Below are positions 27,421 to 36,122 of a stretch of 64,000 nt of DNA, piece after piece (the stretch's first letter is position 1; each line of letters begins with the position of its first letter). The DNA lies in contig CAXXFH010000004.1 of assembly GCA_963677085.2 (NCBI GenBank), positions 3,038,001 through 3,102,000 of the forward strand, given 5' to 3'. This DNA is from G963677085 sp963677085 (GTDB lineage Bacteria > Planctomycetota > Planctomycetia > Pirellulales > Thermoguttaceae). Under the pieces are notes generated by a model. That model saw only the letters and a program-made list of their open reading frames with translations, ran no database searches and was not told the origin of the DNA. The position numbers and the translations under genes are program-made.

Positions 27421-28593
27421 CTAACCCGCGGCCTGTTGGGCGATCAGCGCGTCGAGTTCTTCCTTTAGCTGGGGGATGATTTCTTCGTAGGTGAAGGCCC
27501 CCAGGACTTCGCCGCCGCGTTTGAGGTTGACGAAGTTCGGGCCGCACCAGAGCCCCAGGTCGGCCACGTCGGTTTCGCCTGGGCCGTTTACCCGACAGCC
27601 CATTACGGCGATGGTAATTGCGTGTTCACGGGCGTATCGGGTGGCCTCACGGACCTGCTCGGCCAGGTCGACGAAGGCTTCGTTTTCCACCCGGCTGCAA
27701 CTGGGGCAACTGATGATGTTCAACGCGTCGAGTTCGGCGTCTTCCGACGGGCGGAACCGACCCGAGGCCACGTCGACCAAGAGCTGCTGAGCCGCTTCCA
27801 CTTCTTCGTGTTTGCGCGCGCTGGGTACTGTGAGCGACACGCGGATTGTATCGCCAATGCCTTCGCGCAATAGCACGCCCATCGCGCAACGCGACTTGAT
27901 AATCCCCTCGGGCGGCATGCCTGCTTCGGTTACGCCCAGGTGCAGCGGCACGTCGGGACGTTGATCGGCAAAACGGCGATTAACGTCGATTACCTTGTCG
28001 GGGTGCGAATCCTTCAGCGAAACGCAGTACCGTGTGAATCCCAGGCGGTCCAGCAGTTCGCAATGTTCCAGAGCACTTTCGAGCATTGCCAGGAGGATGT
28101 CATCGTCGGTGTACTTTTCGCGTTTGGCCGGATCGACGGAACCGCAGTTGATGCCCACGCGAATCGCACAGTTGTTTTCGCCGGCCAGATCGACCAGGTA
28201 GCGGACCTTGTCTTGCCAAGGCAGCTCGCGTTCGTGGTGGAACAGGTGGCCCGGGTTGTAGCGAATCTTGTCGACCAACGGCGCCACGTCGGCAGCCAGA
28301 CGGTAGTTCTCTTGGAGATCGACCGAAAGGTTCGCGTCGGTCTGGCGGCAGACTTCGGTCAGGGCCTTCACGTCGCGGTCGTTGTCGACGGCAATTCGCA
28401 CGATGGCCGCGCCCGCTTCGGCCAACTGCTTCACTTGGGCCACGGTGGCGTCGACGTCGGTTGTCTTCGTGGCACACATGCTTTGCACGGCCACGGAATG
28501 TCCACCGCCGATCATAACCGAGCCGATGCGCACGGCCCGTGTGGATTTCTGGGGGGAGGGGTTCAAGGGCGAATCTCGATCCTCAGGAGGCAT
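27421..28593 (-). CDS. ispG: 4-hydroxy-3-methylbut-2-en-1-yl diphosphate synthase IspG
   Basis: Catalyses the reductive ring opening of MEcPP to HMBPP in the non-mevalonate isoprenoid pathway, using a [4Fe-4S] cluster. The cluster ligands Cys296 and Cys299 (ISCPSCSR), Cys333 (MGCRVNGPGE) and the nearby Glu340 are all visible. The TIM-barrel part includes SVMIGGGHSVAVQSM and RVGINCGSVD. I use the ATG at 28593 (MPPEDRDS, 390 aa) because GAGAGGA lies 9-10 bases ahead; the longer frame to 28713 adds a non-conserved 40 residues. The gene stands alone, ahead of the MoxR operon. Confidence 0.95.
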   Translation of the reverse strand: MPPEDRDSPLNPSPQKSTRAVRIGSVMIGGGHSVAVQSMCATKTTDVDATVAQVKQLAEAGAAIVRIAVDNDRDVKALTEVCRQTDANLSVDLQENYRLAADVAPLVDKIRYNPGHLFHHERELPWQDKVRYLVDLAGENNCAIRVGINCGSVDPAKREKYTDDDILLAMLESALEHCELLDRLGFTRYCVSLKDSHPDKVIDVNRRFADQRPDVPLHLGVTEAGMPPEGIIKSRCAMGVLLREGIGDTIRVSLTVPSARKHEEVEAAQQLLVDVASGRFRPSEDAELDALNIISCPSCSRVENEAFVDLAEQVREATRYAREHAITIAVMGCRVNGPGETDVADLGLWCGPNFVNLKRGGEVLGAFTYEEIIPQLKEELDALIAQQAAG

Positions 28594-28963
28594 AGCCACG
28601 CCGTTCCTCTCGCAAGGTTGTCCGAATAGTTGGAGTCGACCGACAAAAAACTCACCGATTCCCCCGGCCGTGTTTCGCAACGTCCCTTGGATTCTGCCTT
28701 GGAAAGGGGGCAAGTTGTTTTCGGTTCGTCCTAAGTTCTCGCCGTATCGCTGGTGCGTACCGGCACGAAAGCAATCAGTCTGTCTATTCTCGCCAACTCG
28801 TGCGGTGCATCAAGGGCAGTGACTACTTCGCAACCTCACGAAAGCCTGGAGAATCTAGGGTGGGTTTACCGATAATACCGGCGGCACCGCCTAGACGCTC
28901 TGGGTCGATCGTGATACGCCCCGCCCAGCGGCAGAGGTTCACCCGGGGTAATTCCTCCTTAAC
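28594..28963. other. Intergenic region between divergent ispG and lipoprotein genes
   Basis: 370 bp without a supported gene. It holds copy B of the dispersed sequence at 28631-28731. Promoters for both genes must lie here; none stands out. Confidence 0.5.
28631..28731 (+). repeat. Dispersed 60-100 bp sequence, copy B
   Basis: Shares GTCGACCGACAA, CACCGATTC, TTTCGCAACG-CCCTTG, GCCTTGGAAA and GGCAAGTTGTTTTCGG with copy A (9199-9300), in the same order and spacing. More diverged than copies A and C are from each other. Confidence 0.7.
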
Positions 28964-30049
28964 ATGTTTCAGGAAAAGATGTTGCGGTTCATTGCTACCA
29001 TTGGTTGCTTGCTGCTAACCGGCTGCTCGATGCTGCCGGAGGCGGTGAATCAACCGCAGTTGCATAATCCATTCCCGCAGCTTGCCAAGGTTGCCGTGGC
29101 TCCCTTTTTTAACCTAAGTGAGGAACCGACTCTCAATGGGAAAGACGTTGCGCTGGCCTATTTTAATGAATTGCAGTCGATCAGAGGGTTCGAGGTGGTT
29201 CCGGTAGGTGTTGTTGAAACCCACATGCGACGCAACGGTCTGACGCTGAACAGTCCCGACGATGCGCGACGGCTGGCCCAGTCGCTGGGGGTCGACGCCG
29301 TGCTCGTGGGGGCCGTGACCGATTACACGCCGTATTACCCGCCGCGGCTTGCGCTGCAGGTCGAGTGGTATTCGGCCAATCCGGGCTTCCATCCGATTCC
29401 TCCCGGCTACGGTCTGCCCTGGGGGACACCCGAAGAGGATCAGATTCCGGCTCCCTTGGTATTCGAGGCCGAGTTTGCCCTGGCCAAGGAGCAGTTGAAG
29501 ACGCAAACGCCTTCGTACGAACCACTTCCAATGCCGGCTCAAGCAGCGGCGGCTCCCCAGCCGACTCCTTCGGAAGACCGTCCGGCCCCAAAAAATCCCT
29601 GGCGGGATGGCATGGCGGACGAGGGGATCGAGCCGCTTGCCTACCAGGCGCCGGTGGAAATGCCGGCAGGACAGCCACCGAACGGTGGGTTATCGCCTGC
29701 GGAAGCGATGGCGACCATGGGCGACCAATGCATACCACCAGGATGGCCCGATCCGCGTGGGTTTATCCCCCCGCCACCGAAATGTCATCCCCCGACATGT
29801 TGGCCCAACGATGCTCCGGTGATTCGGCACACGAAGACGTACAACGGAAATGACATGTGGTTTACCGAAGCACTTTCGACGTATTACACGCTCCGTGATG
29901 AGGCTCGCTTTGGGGGATGGCAGTCGTATCTCCAACGCACCGATGACTTTGTCCGCTTCTGCTGTCATCTCCACTTGGCCGAGACAATCAGCGCCCGAGG
30001 TGGAGCTGAGGAAACCCGAGTGGTGTGGAGGTGGCCCAAGATCCGATAA
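28964..30049 (+). CDS. Lipoprotein of unknown function with Pro-rich middle
   Basis: A secreted lipoprotein of about 361 residues. The lipobox LTGC follows a short hydrophobic signal. The start may be 28964 or the ATG at 28979 (MLRFIATIGCLLLTGC), which has AGGA closely upstream. Residues about 25-130 resemble the alpha/beta domain of outer-membrane assembly lipoproteins such as LpoB or GNA1162 (VAVAPFFNLSEEP, FEVVPVGVVETHM, GVDAVLVGAVTDYTPY): an NTP-binding-free scaffold that reports on envelope processes. A Pro/Ala-rich linker follows, then a conserved-looking C-terminus with paired Cys (VRFCCHLHLAE). No pathway is assigned. Confidence 0.78.
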   Translation: MFQEKMLRFIATIGCLLLTGCSMLPEAVNQPQLHNPFPQLAKVAVAPFFNLSEEPTLNGKDVALAYFNELQSIRGFEVVPVGVVETHMRRNGLTLNSPDDARRLAQSLGVDAVLVGAVTDYTPYYPPRLALQVEWYSANPGFHPIPPGYGLPWGTPEEDQIPAPLVFEAEFALAKEQLKTQTPSYEPLPMPAQAAAAPQPTPSEDRPAPKNPWRDGMADEGIEPLAYQAPVEMPAGQPPNGGLSPAEAMATMGDQCIPPGWPDPRGFIPPPPKCHPPTCWPNDAPVIRHTKTYNGNDMWFTEALSTYYTLRDEARFGGWQSYLQRTDDFVRFCCHLHLAETISARGGAEETRVVWRWPKIR

Positions 30050-30175
30050 AGGTCTAGGACCCCTGCGTTTCCCAGTTTACCCCGCTGTGGTTTAGGTTTG
30101 CCGCAGTGTCGACTTGCCAAAAGTGTCGATGCGGACGCTGGCCGTGTGAGCTTGGCCCCCTTCCAGGAGAGACCC

Positions 30176-30424
30176 GTGAGTCAGGATATCAACGTGTTGG
30201 CCCTCGTGAAGGGATCGGAACGCTACGTGTTTCTGTACGACGACTCGAGTCGTGCCGAAACCCTGCGTACGCTAGGACGCTACGCCTCGAATCCTGAGTT
30301 GAGCTTCACCTGGTACGACGCCGCTGTGCTGAGCCAAAAAATCCGCCAGGAAAGCCAGAAGGTGACCACCGAGTCGCGATTCCATGTTCCCACACGGGGG
30401 AATAGCCAAGACGAGCTTTGTTGA
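30176..30424 (+). CDS. Small conserved-looking protein of unknown function
   Basis: An 82-residue protein. I place the start at the GTG at 30176 because AGGAGA stands 6-7 bases ahead; an in-frame ATG at 30098 would add an uncharacteristic N-terminus. The sequence (INVLALVKGSERYVFLYDD, TLRTLGRYASNPELSFTWYDAAVLSQKIR) is well-behaved, with alternating hydrophobic strands and amphipathic helix, so it is a real gene in my view. It sits 66 bp before a XerC/D recombinase gene on the same strand and may be cotranscribed. No domain is recognised. Confidence 0.7.
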   Translation: MSQDINVLALVKGSERYVFLYDDSSRAETLRTLGRYASNPELSFTWYDAAVLSQKIRQESQKVTTESRFHVPTRGNSQDELC

Positions 30425-30490
30425 TGTAGAACGAAGGGGGACTGCGAAGCTGCAAGCGGCTCCCAACTTCTAACTCCTAACTCCCAACGT

Positions 30491-31402
30491 GTGCTTCCGA
30501 TGCGCACTGCCGTCGATCGCTTTTTAGATTACCTGCGTGTCGAGCGAAACGCTTCGGAATTAACGATCAAGAGTTATCGCGAAGACCTTGCCCTGTTGGC
30601 CGAGTACCTGGAAGATTCTAGCGGTAGCCGGTGCCCGGAACCCTCGTCGTTAACGGTGCTTGATCTGCGCGGCTACGTGGCCGCGCTACACGAGTCGGGC
30701 TACGCCAAGACCACCATTGCCCGACGCTTGGCCTCGCTGCGAAGCTTCTTTCGATTTGGTCAGCGCGAAGGCTGGATGGAGTCGAATCCGGCCAAGCCGT
30801 TGCGCAGTCCGCGCAAGGGACGCTCGCTGCCACACTTCCTTTCGGCCGAAGATATTGGACGATTGCTCAGCGAGCCGCCGGCCAACGAACCGCTTGGGTT
30901 GCGCGATCGAGCGATCCTCGAAACCATGTATTCGGCCGGCTTGCGAATCAGCGAAACGGTGGGCCTATCCGACGGCGATTTGGACCTTGACGCGGGCGTG
31001 GTGCGGGTGCGCGGTAAAGGACGCCGCGAGCGCATGGCCCCCGTCGGATCGTTTGCCGTTCGAGCATTGCAGCGCTGGTTTCGTCGACGCACACTCCACC
31101 ATGCCGAAGCCCAGGGCACCGAGGCGCCGGTGTTCGTCAATAAATTCGGGCGGAGAATCACCACGCGGAGCGTCGCCCGGATGCTGGAGAAGTACCTGAA
31201 GCTGACGGGGCTGGACAGCCGGACCACTCCCCACTCGCTTCGGCATAGTTTCGCCACCCATCTGCTCGACGGTGGCGCCGATATCCGTAGCGTGCAGGAA
31301 CTGTTAGGTCACAAGAGCCTGGTAACCACGCAGATCTACACGCACGTGAGCACGGCGGCGCTGCGCGAAGCCTATGAAAAGGCACACCCCCGCGCTAACT
31401 GA
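30491..31402 (+). CDS. Tyrosine recombinase XerC/XerD
   Basis: Resolves chromosome dimers at dif sites, or acts as an integrase-like recombinase. The full catalytic set is present: Arg152 (GLRISE), Lys176 (GKGRRER), His248 and Arg251 (HSLRHSFATH), His274 (LGHKSL) and nucleophile Tyr283 (QIYTH). Residues about 5-90 form the SAM-like core-binding domain. At 303 aa it matches cellular XerC/D rather than phage integrases. The start is GTG 30491 or ATG 30500 (MRTAVDRF). I cannot tell XerC from XerD by eye. The stop codon lies inside the loop of a terminator hairpin. Confidence 0.95.
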   Translation: MLPMRTAVDRFLDYLRVERNASELTIKSYREDLALLAEYLEDSSGSRCPEPSSLTVLDLRGYVAALHESGYAKTTIARRLASLRSFFRFGQREGWMESNPAKPLRSPRKGRSLPHFLSAEDIGRLLSEPPANEPLGLRDRAILETMYSAGLRISETVGLSDGDLDLDAGVVRVRGKGRRERMAPVGSFAVRALQRWFRRRTLHHAEAQGTEAPVFVNKFGRRITTRSVARMLEKYLKLTGLDSRTTPHSLRHSFATHLLDGGADIRSVQELLGHKSLVTTQIYTHVSTAALREAYEKAHPRAN

Positions 31403-31424
31403 CGCACGGGGGTGTATTGTTTGA
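31384..31424 (+). terminator. Intrinsic terminator overlapping the xer stop codon
   Basis: ACACCCCCG (31384-31392) pairs perfectly with CGGGGGTGT (31407-31415), followed by ATTGTTTGATTTT. The TGA of the recombinase gene (31400-31402) lies in the loop. Confidence 0.8.
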
Positions 31425-31512
31425 TTTTCTCATTTTCAGCCTCTCTGCTTGAGAAGCCGAGTCGACTCACGGGTGGCCGGGGCGCAGACAATCCTGCCCT
31501 TGCTTCAGCACA

Positions 31513-31540
31513 GGGGCAGACAAGCCGCCACTGGCACCCC
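31513..31540. repeat. Dispersed intergenic repeat (GGCAGACAAGCCGCCACTGGCACCC)
   Basis: GGGGCAGACAAGCCGCC followed by ACTGGCACCCC, just after the xer terminator. It is followed by TTCACGATTGGCGACGCACTA, which also resembles the context of the copy at 27369 (CCACGATTGACGGAGCACTA). Confidence 0.65.
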
Positions 31541-31562
31541 GTAGTTCACGATTGGCGACGCA

Positions 31563-32195
31563 CTAGACCAATCCCTTGCGCACTGCCCAAACGGCCGCTT
31601 GGGTTCGATCGCTTACGGCGATCTTCCGCAGGATGTTTTGGACGTGCTCTTTGACCGTTTCCACGCTGATTTCCAGCGAACGGCCGATTTCTTTGTTGCT
31701 CAAACCGAGAGCCACGTGGCGCAACACCTGAGTCTCACGCTGGGTGAGTGGCACATCGTCGTCGTCGATTACTTGACGTACCTTCATGGCCCCGGCGATG
31801 CGGCGGAGTTCACCACTTCGACTGGGCGATTCCCCTCGGGCGGCCGCGGTAATCGTAGCGATCAGGTCGTCGCGCGACGAACCCTTCAACACGTAGTCGG
31901 CGGCCCCCAGGGCAACTGCGCGGGCGATGTAAGTGGGGTTGTCGTACGTCGACAGCATTACCACCTTCGACTCGGGCACCTTCGCCCGCAGCTTTTCCAA
32001 CGTGGCCAGCCCATCGCCGTCCGGCATGCGGATGTCGAGCAAGACGATATCGGGCTTGACGCGTTCGGCTTCGGAAATTGCGTCCTTTCCGTTCGCTGCC
32101 TCAGCCACGATCTCAATTTCTGTGCCAGCCAAGAGGCTGGCCAATCCAGTCCGAATGACTTGATGGTCATCGGCTACCAATAGTCTGATACTCAT
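31563..32195 (-). CDS. LuxR/NarL-family response regulator
   Basis: A 210-residue two-component regulator. The receiver domain has the acidic pocket Asp9-Asp10 and phospho-acceptor Asp54 (VLLDIRMPDG), with the conserved Lys in YVLKGSS. The C-terminal HTH (residues about 145-205, TQRETQVLRHVALGLSNKEIG, SVETVKEHVQNILRKI) is the NarL/FixJ type. No histidine kinase is adjacent, so it is an orphan in this window. It is divergent from an NtrC-type regulator across a 650-bp region, which contains a 9-bp perfect inverted repeat at 32319-32353. Confidence 0.96.
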   Translation of the reverse strand: MSIRLLVADDHQVIRTGLASLLAGTEIEIVAEAANGKDAISEAERVKPDIVLLDIRMPDGDGLATLEKLRAKVPESKVVMLSTYDNPTYIARAVALGAADYVLKGSSRDDLIATITAAARGESPSRSGELRRIAGAMKVRQVIDDDDVPLTQRETQVLRHVALGLSNKEIGRSLEISVETVKEHVQNILRKIAVSDRTQAAVWAVRKGLV

Positions 32196-32858
32196 TTTCC
32201 CGTGGTCTCCCTAAAAGCGGGTGTGCCGACCGGAACCGACCACGCTGGTGCCCCGACCAACGTGTGTTGCAAACGATCGGACTACAACTCGGCAGCGATC
32301 GGTCCGGATTACTCAAAATAGGATGTTCCGTAGAAGTGACTATTAACATCCTAGTACGCTTACGGGTTGGATGAAATTCCCCAAGGGAACAAGTTACACC
32401 CCCCGACTCAGCGGCATACGTGCTAGGATTTCTCCCAAGGCGAGGGGGAATTGGACAGATCGGGCGGGGTCTGGGAGCTAATTCGATGCATCTTGCCAAA
32501 AATACCGGTCCGGACACCTTGGCAATCTGCCAGAACGGGCGGTCCCGAGGCCCTCTTGTGCCTATTGCGCGGGTTATCCCCCCTGTAAGTTGGGTGCAGC
32601 TTATGCGTCGCCCTGCTTTGCCTCGTCGACCCAAGTTGACTTCCGGCACCCCGTAACGTAGATATTTGGCGACAGGCCGTGCGGATTTTCCGCATCCGTT
32701 GCGAATCGGAGTCTCCCGAGGCAACGTGCTACCGCGTCGTCGTGGGGACCACCGCAATTCGTTGCGGCACGACGTGCTGCTACTGACAACCAACCAAACC
32801 CACGCCCCGGCCCGAATCGTTCGACCTTGGCCGTCCATGCAGCGTGGTGAGAAACACA
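32196..32858. other. Divergent promoter region between two response regulators
   Basis: About 660 bp with no supported gene. TAGGATGTT (32319-32327) and AACATCCTA (32345-32353) form a perfect inverted repeat 124-158 bp upstream of the LuxR-type gene. No sigma-54 or sigma-70 promoter is convincing by eye. Confidence 0.55.
32319..32353. promoter_or_regulatory. Inverted repeat TAGGATGTT-N17-AACATCCTA
   Basis: Arms of nine bases match without error; the 17-nt spacer places the half-sites about two and a half helical turns apart, centre to centre. It could be a dimer binding site or a transcript hairpin. Which regulator would use it is unknown. Confidence 0.45.
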
Positions 32859-34244
32859 ATGAAGAACCAACATACGCTCTTGCTGGTTGACGACGACCGA
32901 CACCTGCTGATTTCCATGGCCGAGTGGCTTCGCGAGCAGGGGTACCCGACCGATACGGCTTCGACCGCCGCCGAGGCCGTCGCTGCCGTAGATCGCAAGA
33001 GCTATGACTTGGCCCTGGTCGACTGGCGTCTGGCCGACGGCGACGGCTTCGACGTGTTGGCCCACTGTCGCGAGCATCACCCCGACACCACCGTAATTAT
33101 GATCTCCGGTTATGGAACGGTCGAGTCGGCCGTCGAGGCAATCCACGCCGGCGCGTTCGATTTTCTCACCAAGCCGTTGATCGACGACGAGCTGGAAATG
33201 GCCATCGAACGGGCATTGAACCAACGCCAGGTGATCGAAGAAAACAAAACGCTCAAAGCCCAACTCGACCTGCGGTTTGGCATGGAGAACATCGTCGGCA
33301 ACGACCATCGCATGTTGAAGATCTACGACATGATCGACAGCGTGGCCGACACGAAAGCCACCGTGCTGATTACCGGCGAAAGCGGCACGGGTAAATCGCT
33401 GATCGCTCGGGCGATCCATCGCCGCAGCGGCCGCCGCGACAAAGCCTTCGTCGAAGTCGCTTGCGGTGCCCTGCCCGAAAACTTGCTGGAAAGCGAACTG
33501 TTCGGCCACGTGGCTGGCGCCTTTACGGGCGCGGTCGGCGACAAGCTGGGTAAATTCAAACAGGCCGACGGCGGCACGATCTTCCTCGACGAAATTGGCA
33601 CGGCCAGCCCGGGCATGCAGGTGAAACTGCTTCGGGTGTTGCAGGATTTCGAGTTTGAGCAGGTCGGTGGTACGAAGACATTTAATATCGACACCCGCGT
33701 GATCCTGGCCACCAACGAAGAACTCGGCCGTGCAGTGGCCGAGGGGCGTTTCCGTCAGGACCTGTTTTACCGGATCAACGTAATCAACATCGAACTGCCC
33801 TCGCTGCGAGAGCGAATCAGCGACATTCCTCAACTGGCCGAACACTTCCTCCGCCGTGTCGTCGACGACACCGGCAAACGCGTGCTTGGGTATACCGAAT
33901 CGGCCATCGGCGCGTTGCAGCGTTACCGTTGGCCGGGCAATGTCCGCGAGTTGCAGAACGTGGTCGAACGAGCCGTGTTGCTGGGTAAATCCGATCGGAT
34001 TGGCGTCGAGGATCTTCCCGCCGAACTGGCGGCCGCCGGGCCAGTGGCCGTCGAACCGCTCGGCACCCGCACGCTCAAGGAAGCCTTAGCCGGCCCCGAA
34101 CGGCAGATCATCCTCGAAGTGCTCGAACAGCACGAATGGAACCGCCAAACCACGGCCGAAGCTCTGGGCATCAACCGCACCACGCTCTACAAAAAGATGA
34201 AACGCCTGGGCCTGGAAGACGAGCAACCACTGCTGCGGCGGTAG
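32859..34244 (+). CDS. NtrC-family sigma-54 response regulator
   Basis: An activator of sigma-54 RNA polymerase, about 461 residues. The receiver domain has Asp11-Asp13 and phospho-acceptor Asp55 (LALVDWRLADGDG). The AAA+ domain has Walker A GESGTGKS (173-180), the sigma-54-contacting GAFTGA loop (220-225) and Walker B FLDEIG. A Fis-type helix-turn-helix ends the protein (WNRQTTAEALGINRTTLYKKM). I use the ATG at 32859; two GTG codons at 32844 and 32847 are in frame. No kinase is encoded nearby and no sigma-54 promoter was recognised in the window, so its targets probably lie elsewhere. Confidence 0.95.
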   Translation: MKNQHTLLLVDDDRHLLISMAEWLREQGYPTDTASTAAEAVAAVDRKSYDLALVDWRLADGDGFDVLAHCREHHPDTTVIMISGYGTVESAVEAIHAGAFDFLTKPLIDDELEMAIERALNQRQVIEENKTLKAQLDLRFGMENIVGNDHRMLKIYDMIDSVADTKATVLITGESGTGKSLIARAIHRRSGRRDKAFVEVACGALPENLLESELFGHVAGAFTGAVGDKLGKFKQADGGTIFLDEIGTASPGMQVKLLRVLQDFEFEQVGGTKTFNIDTRVILATNEELGRAVAEGRFRQDLFYRINVINIELPSLRERISDIPQLAEHFLRRVVDDTGKRVLGYTESAIGALQRYRWPGNVRELQNVVERAVLLGKSDRIGVEDLPAELAAAGPVAVEPLGTRTLKEALAGPERQIILEVLEQHEWNRQTTAEALGINRTTLYKKMKRLGLEDEQPLLRR

Positions 34245-34613
34245 GCGGAGCTAGGCGTTGGGTTGGGAGTCAGAGGGGACAGGAATTATTGATTCCGAGG
34301 TTGATTGTGGAACACTTCGTTGCGTTCTGCCCCCGCAATCCGGGCTCCCGTTGGTCGCCCTCGTTCCACAAGCAATGCAGGATCCAATAGTCGTTCAAGT
34401 AGGGTGCCATGCCCACGCTCGCGTGGGCATGCTTGTTTCTTGCTCTCGTCTTTTCGTGCGACGAACGATTGCCAAATGGGGCAATCGTGCTTATCCTGTT
34501 GGGCAATTGAAAAACGGCTGCCCGGTGTTCGTGCCGGTTGTTCGTCCACCGGTGATAGATCTACTCAGAACTCGCGATCGAGTCCTCACGTTAATCACAC
34601 ATAGGTTGCCAAC
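34245..34613. other. Gene-free spacer with three palindromic elements
   Basis: Contains GGCTCCCGTTGGTCGCC (34343-34359; copies at 50049-50065 and 50537-50553), a CATGCCCACGC palindrome (34408-34431), and ACGATTGCC/GGCAATCGT (34465-34473 and 34480-34488), a 9-bp perfect stem. No gene is supported. Confidence 0.6.
34408..34431. repeat. CATGCCCACGC-TC-GCGTGGGCATG palindrome, copy 1
   Basis: Perfect 11-bp arms around TC. The same palindrome with a longer loop recurs at 63385-63412. Confidence 0.8.
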
Positions 34614-35690
34614 ATGGCCAAAATCGTCTACGGCGTAGCGGGTGAAGGTTCGGGGCATTCGTCTCGGGCACGCGAAATGGCAGGCCACCTGCGCGACGCC
34701 GGGCACACCGTTCGGCTGGTCAGCTACGACCGAGGCTACCAGAACCTCAAAGACGATTTCGACGTGTTCGAAACCGAAGGTCTCTGCATCGCCAGCGAGA
34801 ACAACAAAGTTTCGGTCGTGAAGACGTTTACCGAGAACATCAAACGGTTGCCTGAGGGATACCGCACGCTACAGCAACTGCGGCGCACGTTGTTCAAAGA
34901 GTTTCTGCCCGACTGCGTAATTACCGACTTCGAGCCGATGACGGCCTATCTGGCCAATCATTATTCGTTGCCGCTGATTACCATCGACAACCAGCACCGG
35001 ATGCGTTACGTCAAGTACGACGCACCGCCGAACCTGATGGTCGATGCCCAGGTGACCAAAAACATCATTCGCGCCATGGTGCCGCGTCCCGACGTGTCGT
35101 TGGTCACCGCCTTCTGTTTCGGGGAAACGAGGAATGAACGCACGTTCCTGTTTCCGCCCATCTTGCGCCGCGCCGTAATCGAAAAGCAACCCAGCCAGGG
35201 CGATCACATTTTGGTTTACCTGACTAGCGGGTATGAGTCGTTTCTGGAACAGCTTGGGCAGTTTGGCCGCGAGTCGTTCGTGGTCTACGGCTACGACCGC
35301 ACGGATTGCGTGGGCAACCTGACCTACAAACGACCCAGCCGCGAGGGATTCCTCGGCGATTTGGCCAGTGCCAAGGCCGTGATGGCGACCGCCGGGTTCA
35401 CGCTCATCAGCGAGGCCCTGTACCTTCGCAAGCCCTACCTGGCTCTGCCCATGCAAGGACAGTTCGAGCAGGAGCTCAACGCCTATCAACTTCAGCAGCA
35501 GGACTACGGCAAACGGGTTTCGGAAGTCACGGCCGAAACGATCGCCGATTTTCTCTACCACCTGCCCGACTACCGGGAGCGACTCAAGCAATATCAGGCC
35601 ACCGACAATCGAGCCATCAAGGCCAAGCTCGACGAACTGCTGGTCGACGATTGTGCGCTGGCGAAAGAGTTTCACAAGCGACGGGCGTAA
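34614..35690 (+). CDS. MJ1255/VC2487-type glycosyltransferase
   Basis: A GT-B-fold glycosyltransferase-like protein of 358 residues. The N-terminal Gly-rich start VYGVAGEGSGHSSRAREM is the signature of the conserved MJ1255/VC2487 family related to GT28 enzymes such as MurG. The C-terminal domain has the donor-binding region (VMATAGFTLISEALYLRKPYLALPM, then QFEQELNAYQLQ), close to the GT28 pattern. The substrate is unknown; a lipid- or cell-surface-linked sugar is likely. It stands alone between the NtrC-type regulator and a TPR protein gene. Confidence 0.88.
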   Translation: MAKIVYGVAGEGSGHSSRAREMAGHLRDAGHTVRLVSYDRGYQNLKDDFDVFETEGLCIASENNKVSVVKTFTENIKRLPEGYRTLQQLRRTLFKEFLPDCVITDFEPMTAYLANHYSLPLITIDNQHRMRYVKYDAPPNLMVDAQVTKNIIRAMVPRPDVSLVTAFCFGETRNERTFLFPPILRRAVIEKQPSQGDHILVYLTSGYESFLEQLGQFGRESFVVYGYDRTDCVGNLTYKRPSREGFLGDLASAKAVMATAGFTLISEALYLRKPYLALPMQGQFEQELNAYQLQQQDYGKRVSEVTAETIADFLYHLPDYRERLKQYQATDNRAIKAKLDELLVDDCALAKEFHKRRA

Positions 35691-35739
35691 TTTGGCGGGC
35701 TTTGAATTTCTCCGATTGAAATGTTACAAGGTTTCGATT

Positions 35740-35796
35740 GCGAAAACGCGAAAGAATGCTTGAAGTTTCCTGTCTTTCGTTCTTTCGCATTTTCGC
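35740..35796 (+). terminator. Long hairpin downstream of the glycosyltransferase gene
   Basis: Seventeen bases at 35740-35756 pair with 35780-35796 with one mismatch (arms GCGAAAA-GCGAAAGAA and its complement); the loop is 23 nt. It is 50 bp after the stop and could end or protect the transcript, though no T-tract follows. Confidence 0.5.
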
Positions 35797-35814
35797 GATG
35801 CCCTTCAAGCCGTC

Positions 35815-35893
35815 TTCGGATCGACCGACAACTTACTTGCCGATTCATCGGGACGTGCTTTGCAACGGCCCTTGCGTCGGCCGTGGGCAGATA
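35815..35893 (+). repeat. Dispersed 60-100 bp sequence, copy C
   Basis: GGATCGACCG at 35818, TTGCCGATTCATCGGG, TGCAACGGCCCTTGCGT. It matches copy A at 52 of 60 aligned positions. Located about 230 bp upstream of the TPR gene. Confidence 0.75.
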
Positions 35894-36122
35894 TCAACGG
35901 CTCTGCCCCCCCGGCAGGGCTTCGGCAGACTCGTCTTTCCGCAATGTCAAGCCTTGCGTATAATTCCCACATTCACTCGCCCGTGCGGCACGGCTGTCGG
36001 CCACACGGGGTTACCCCGCCGCCAAACCACGGGTCGGTTCTCGGTGGGCTTTCGCGGAAGGTATTGACTGATCCCGAGAGCCTCGTGGTAGAGAACTTCG
36101 CCTCTTCCCGGAGTAAAACGTC

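Larger units (their letters stand above)
35691..36122. other. Spacer with long hairpin and dispersed copy C
   Basis: 432 bp. It holds the 17-bp hairpin at 35740-35796 and copy C of the dispersed sequence at 35815-35893. No gene is supported; small open frames here cover only repeat sequence. Confidence 0.6.
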
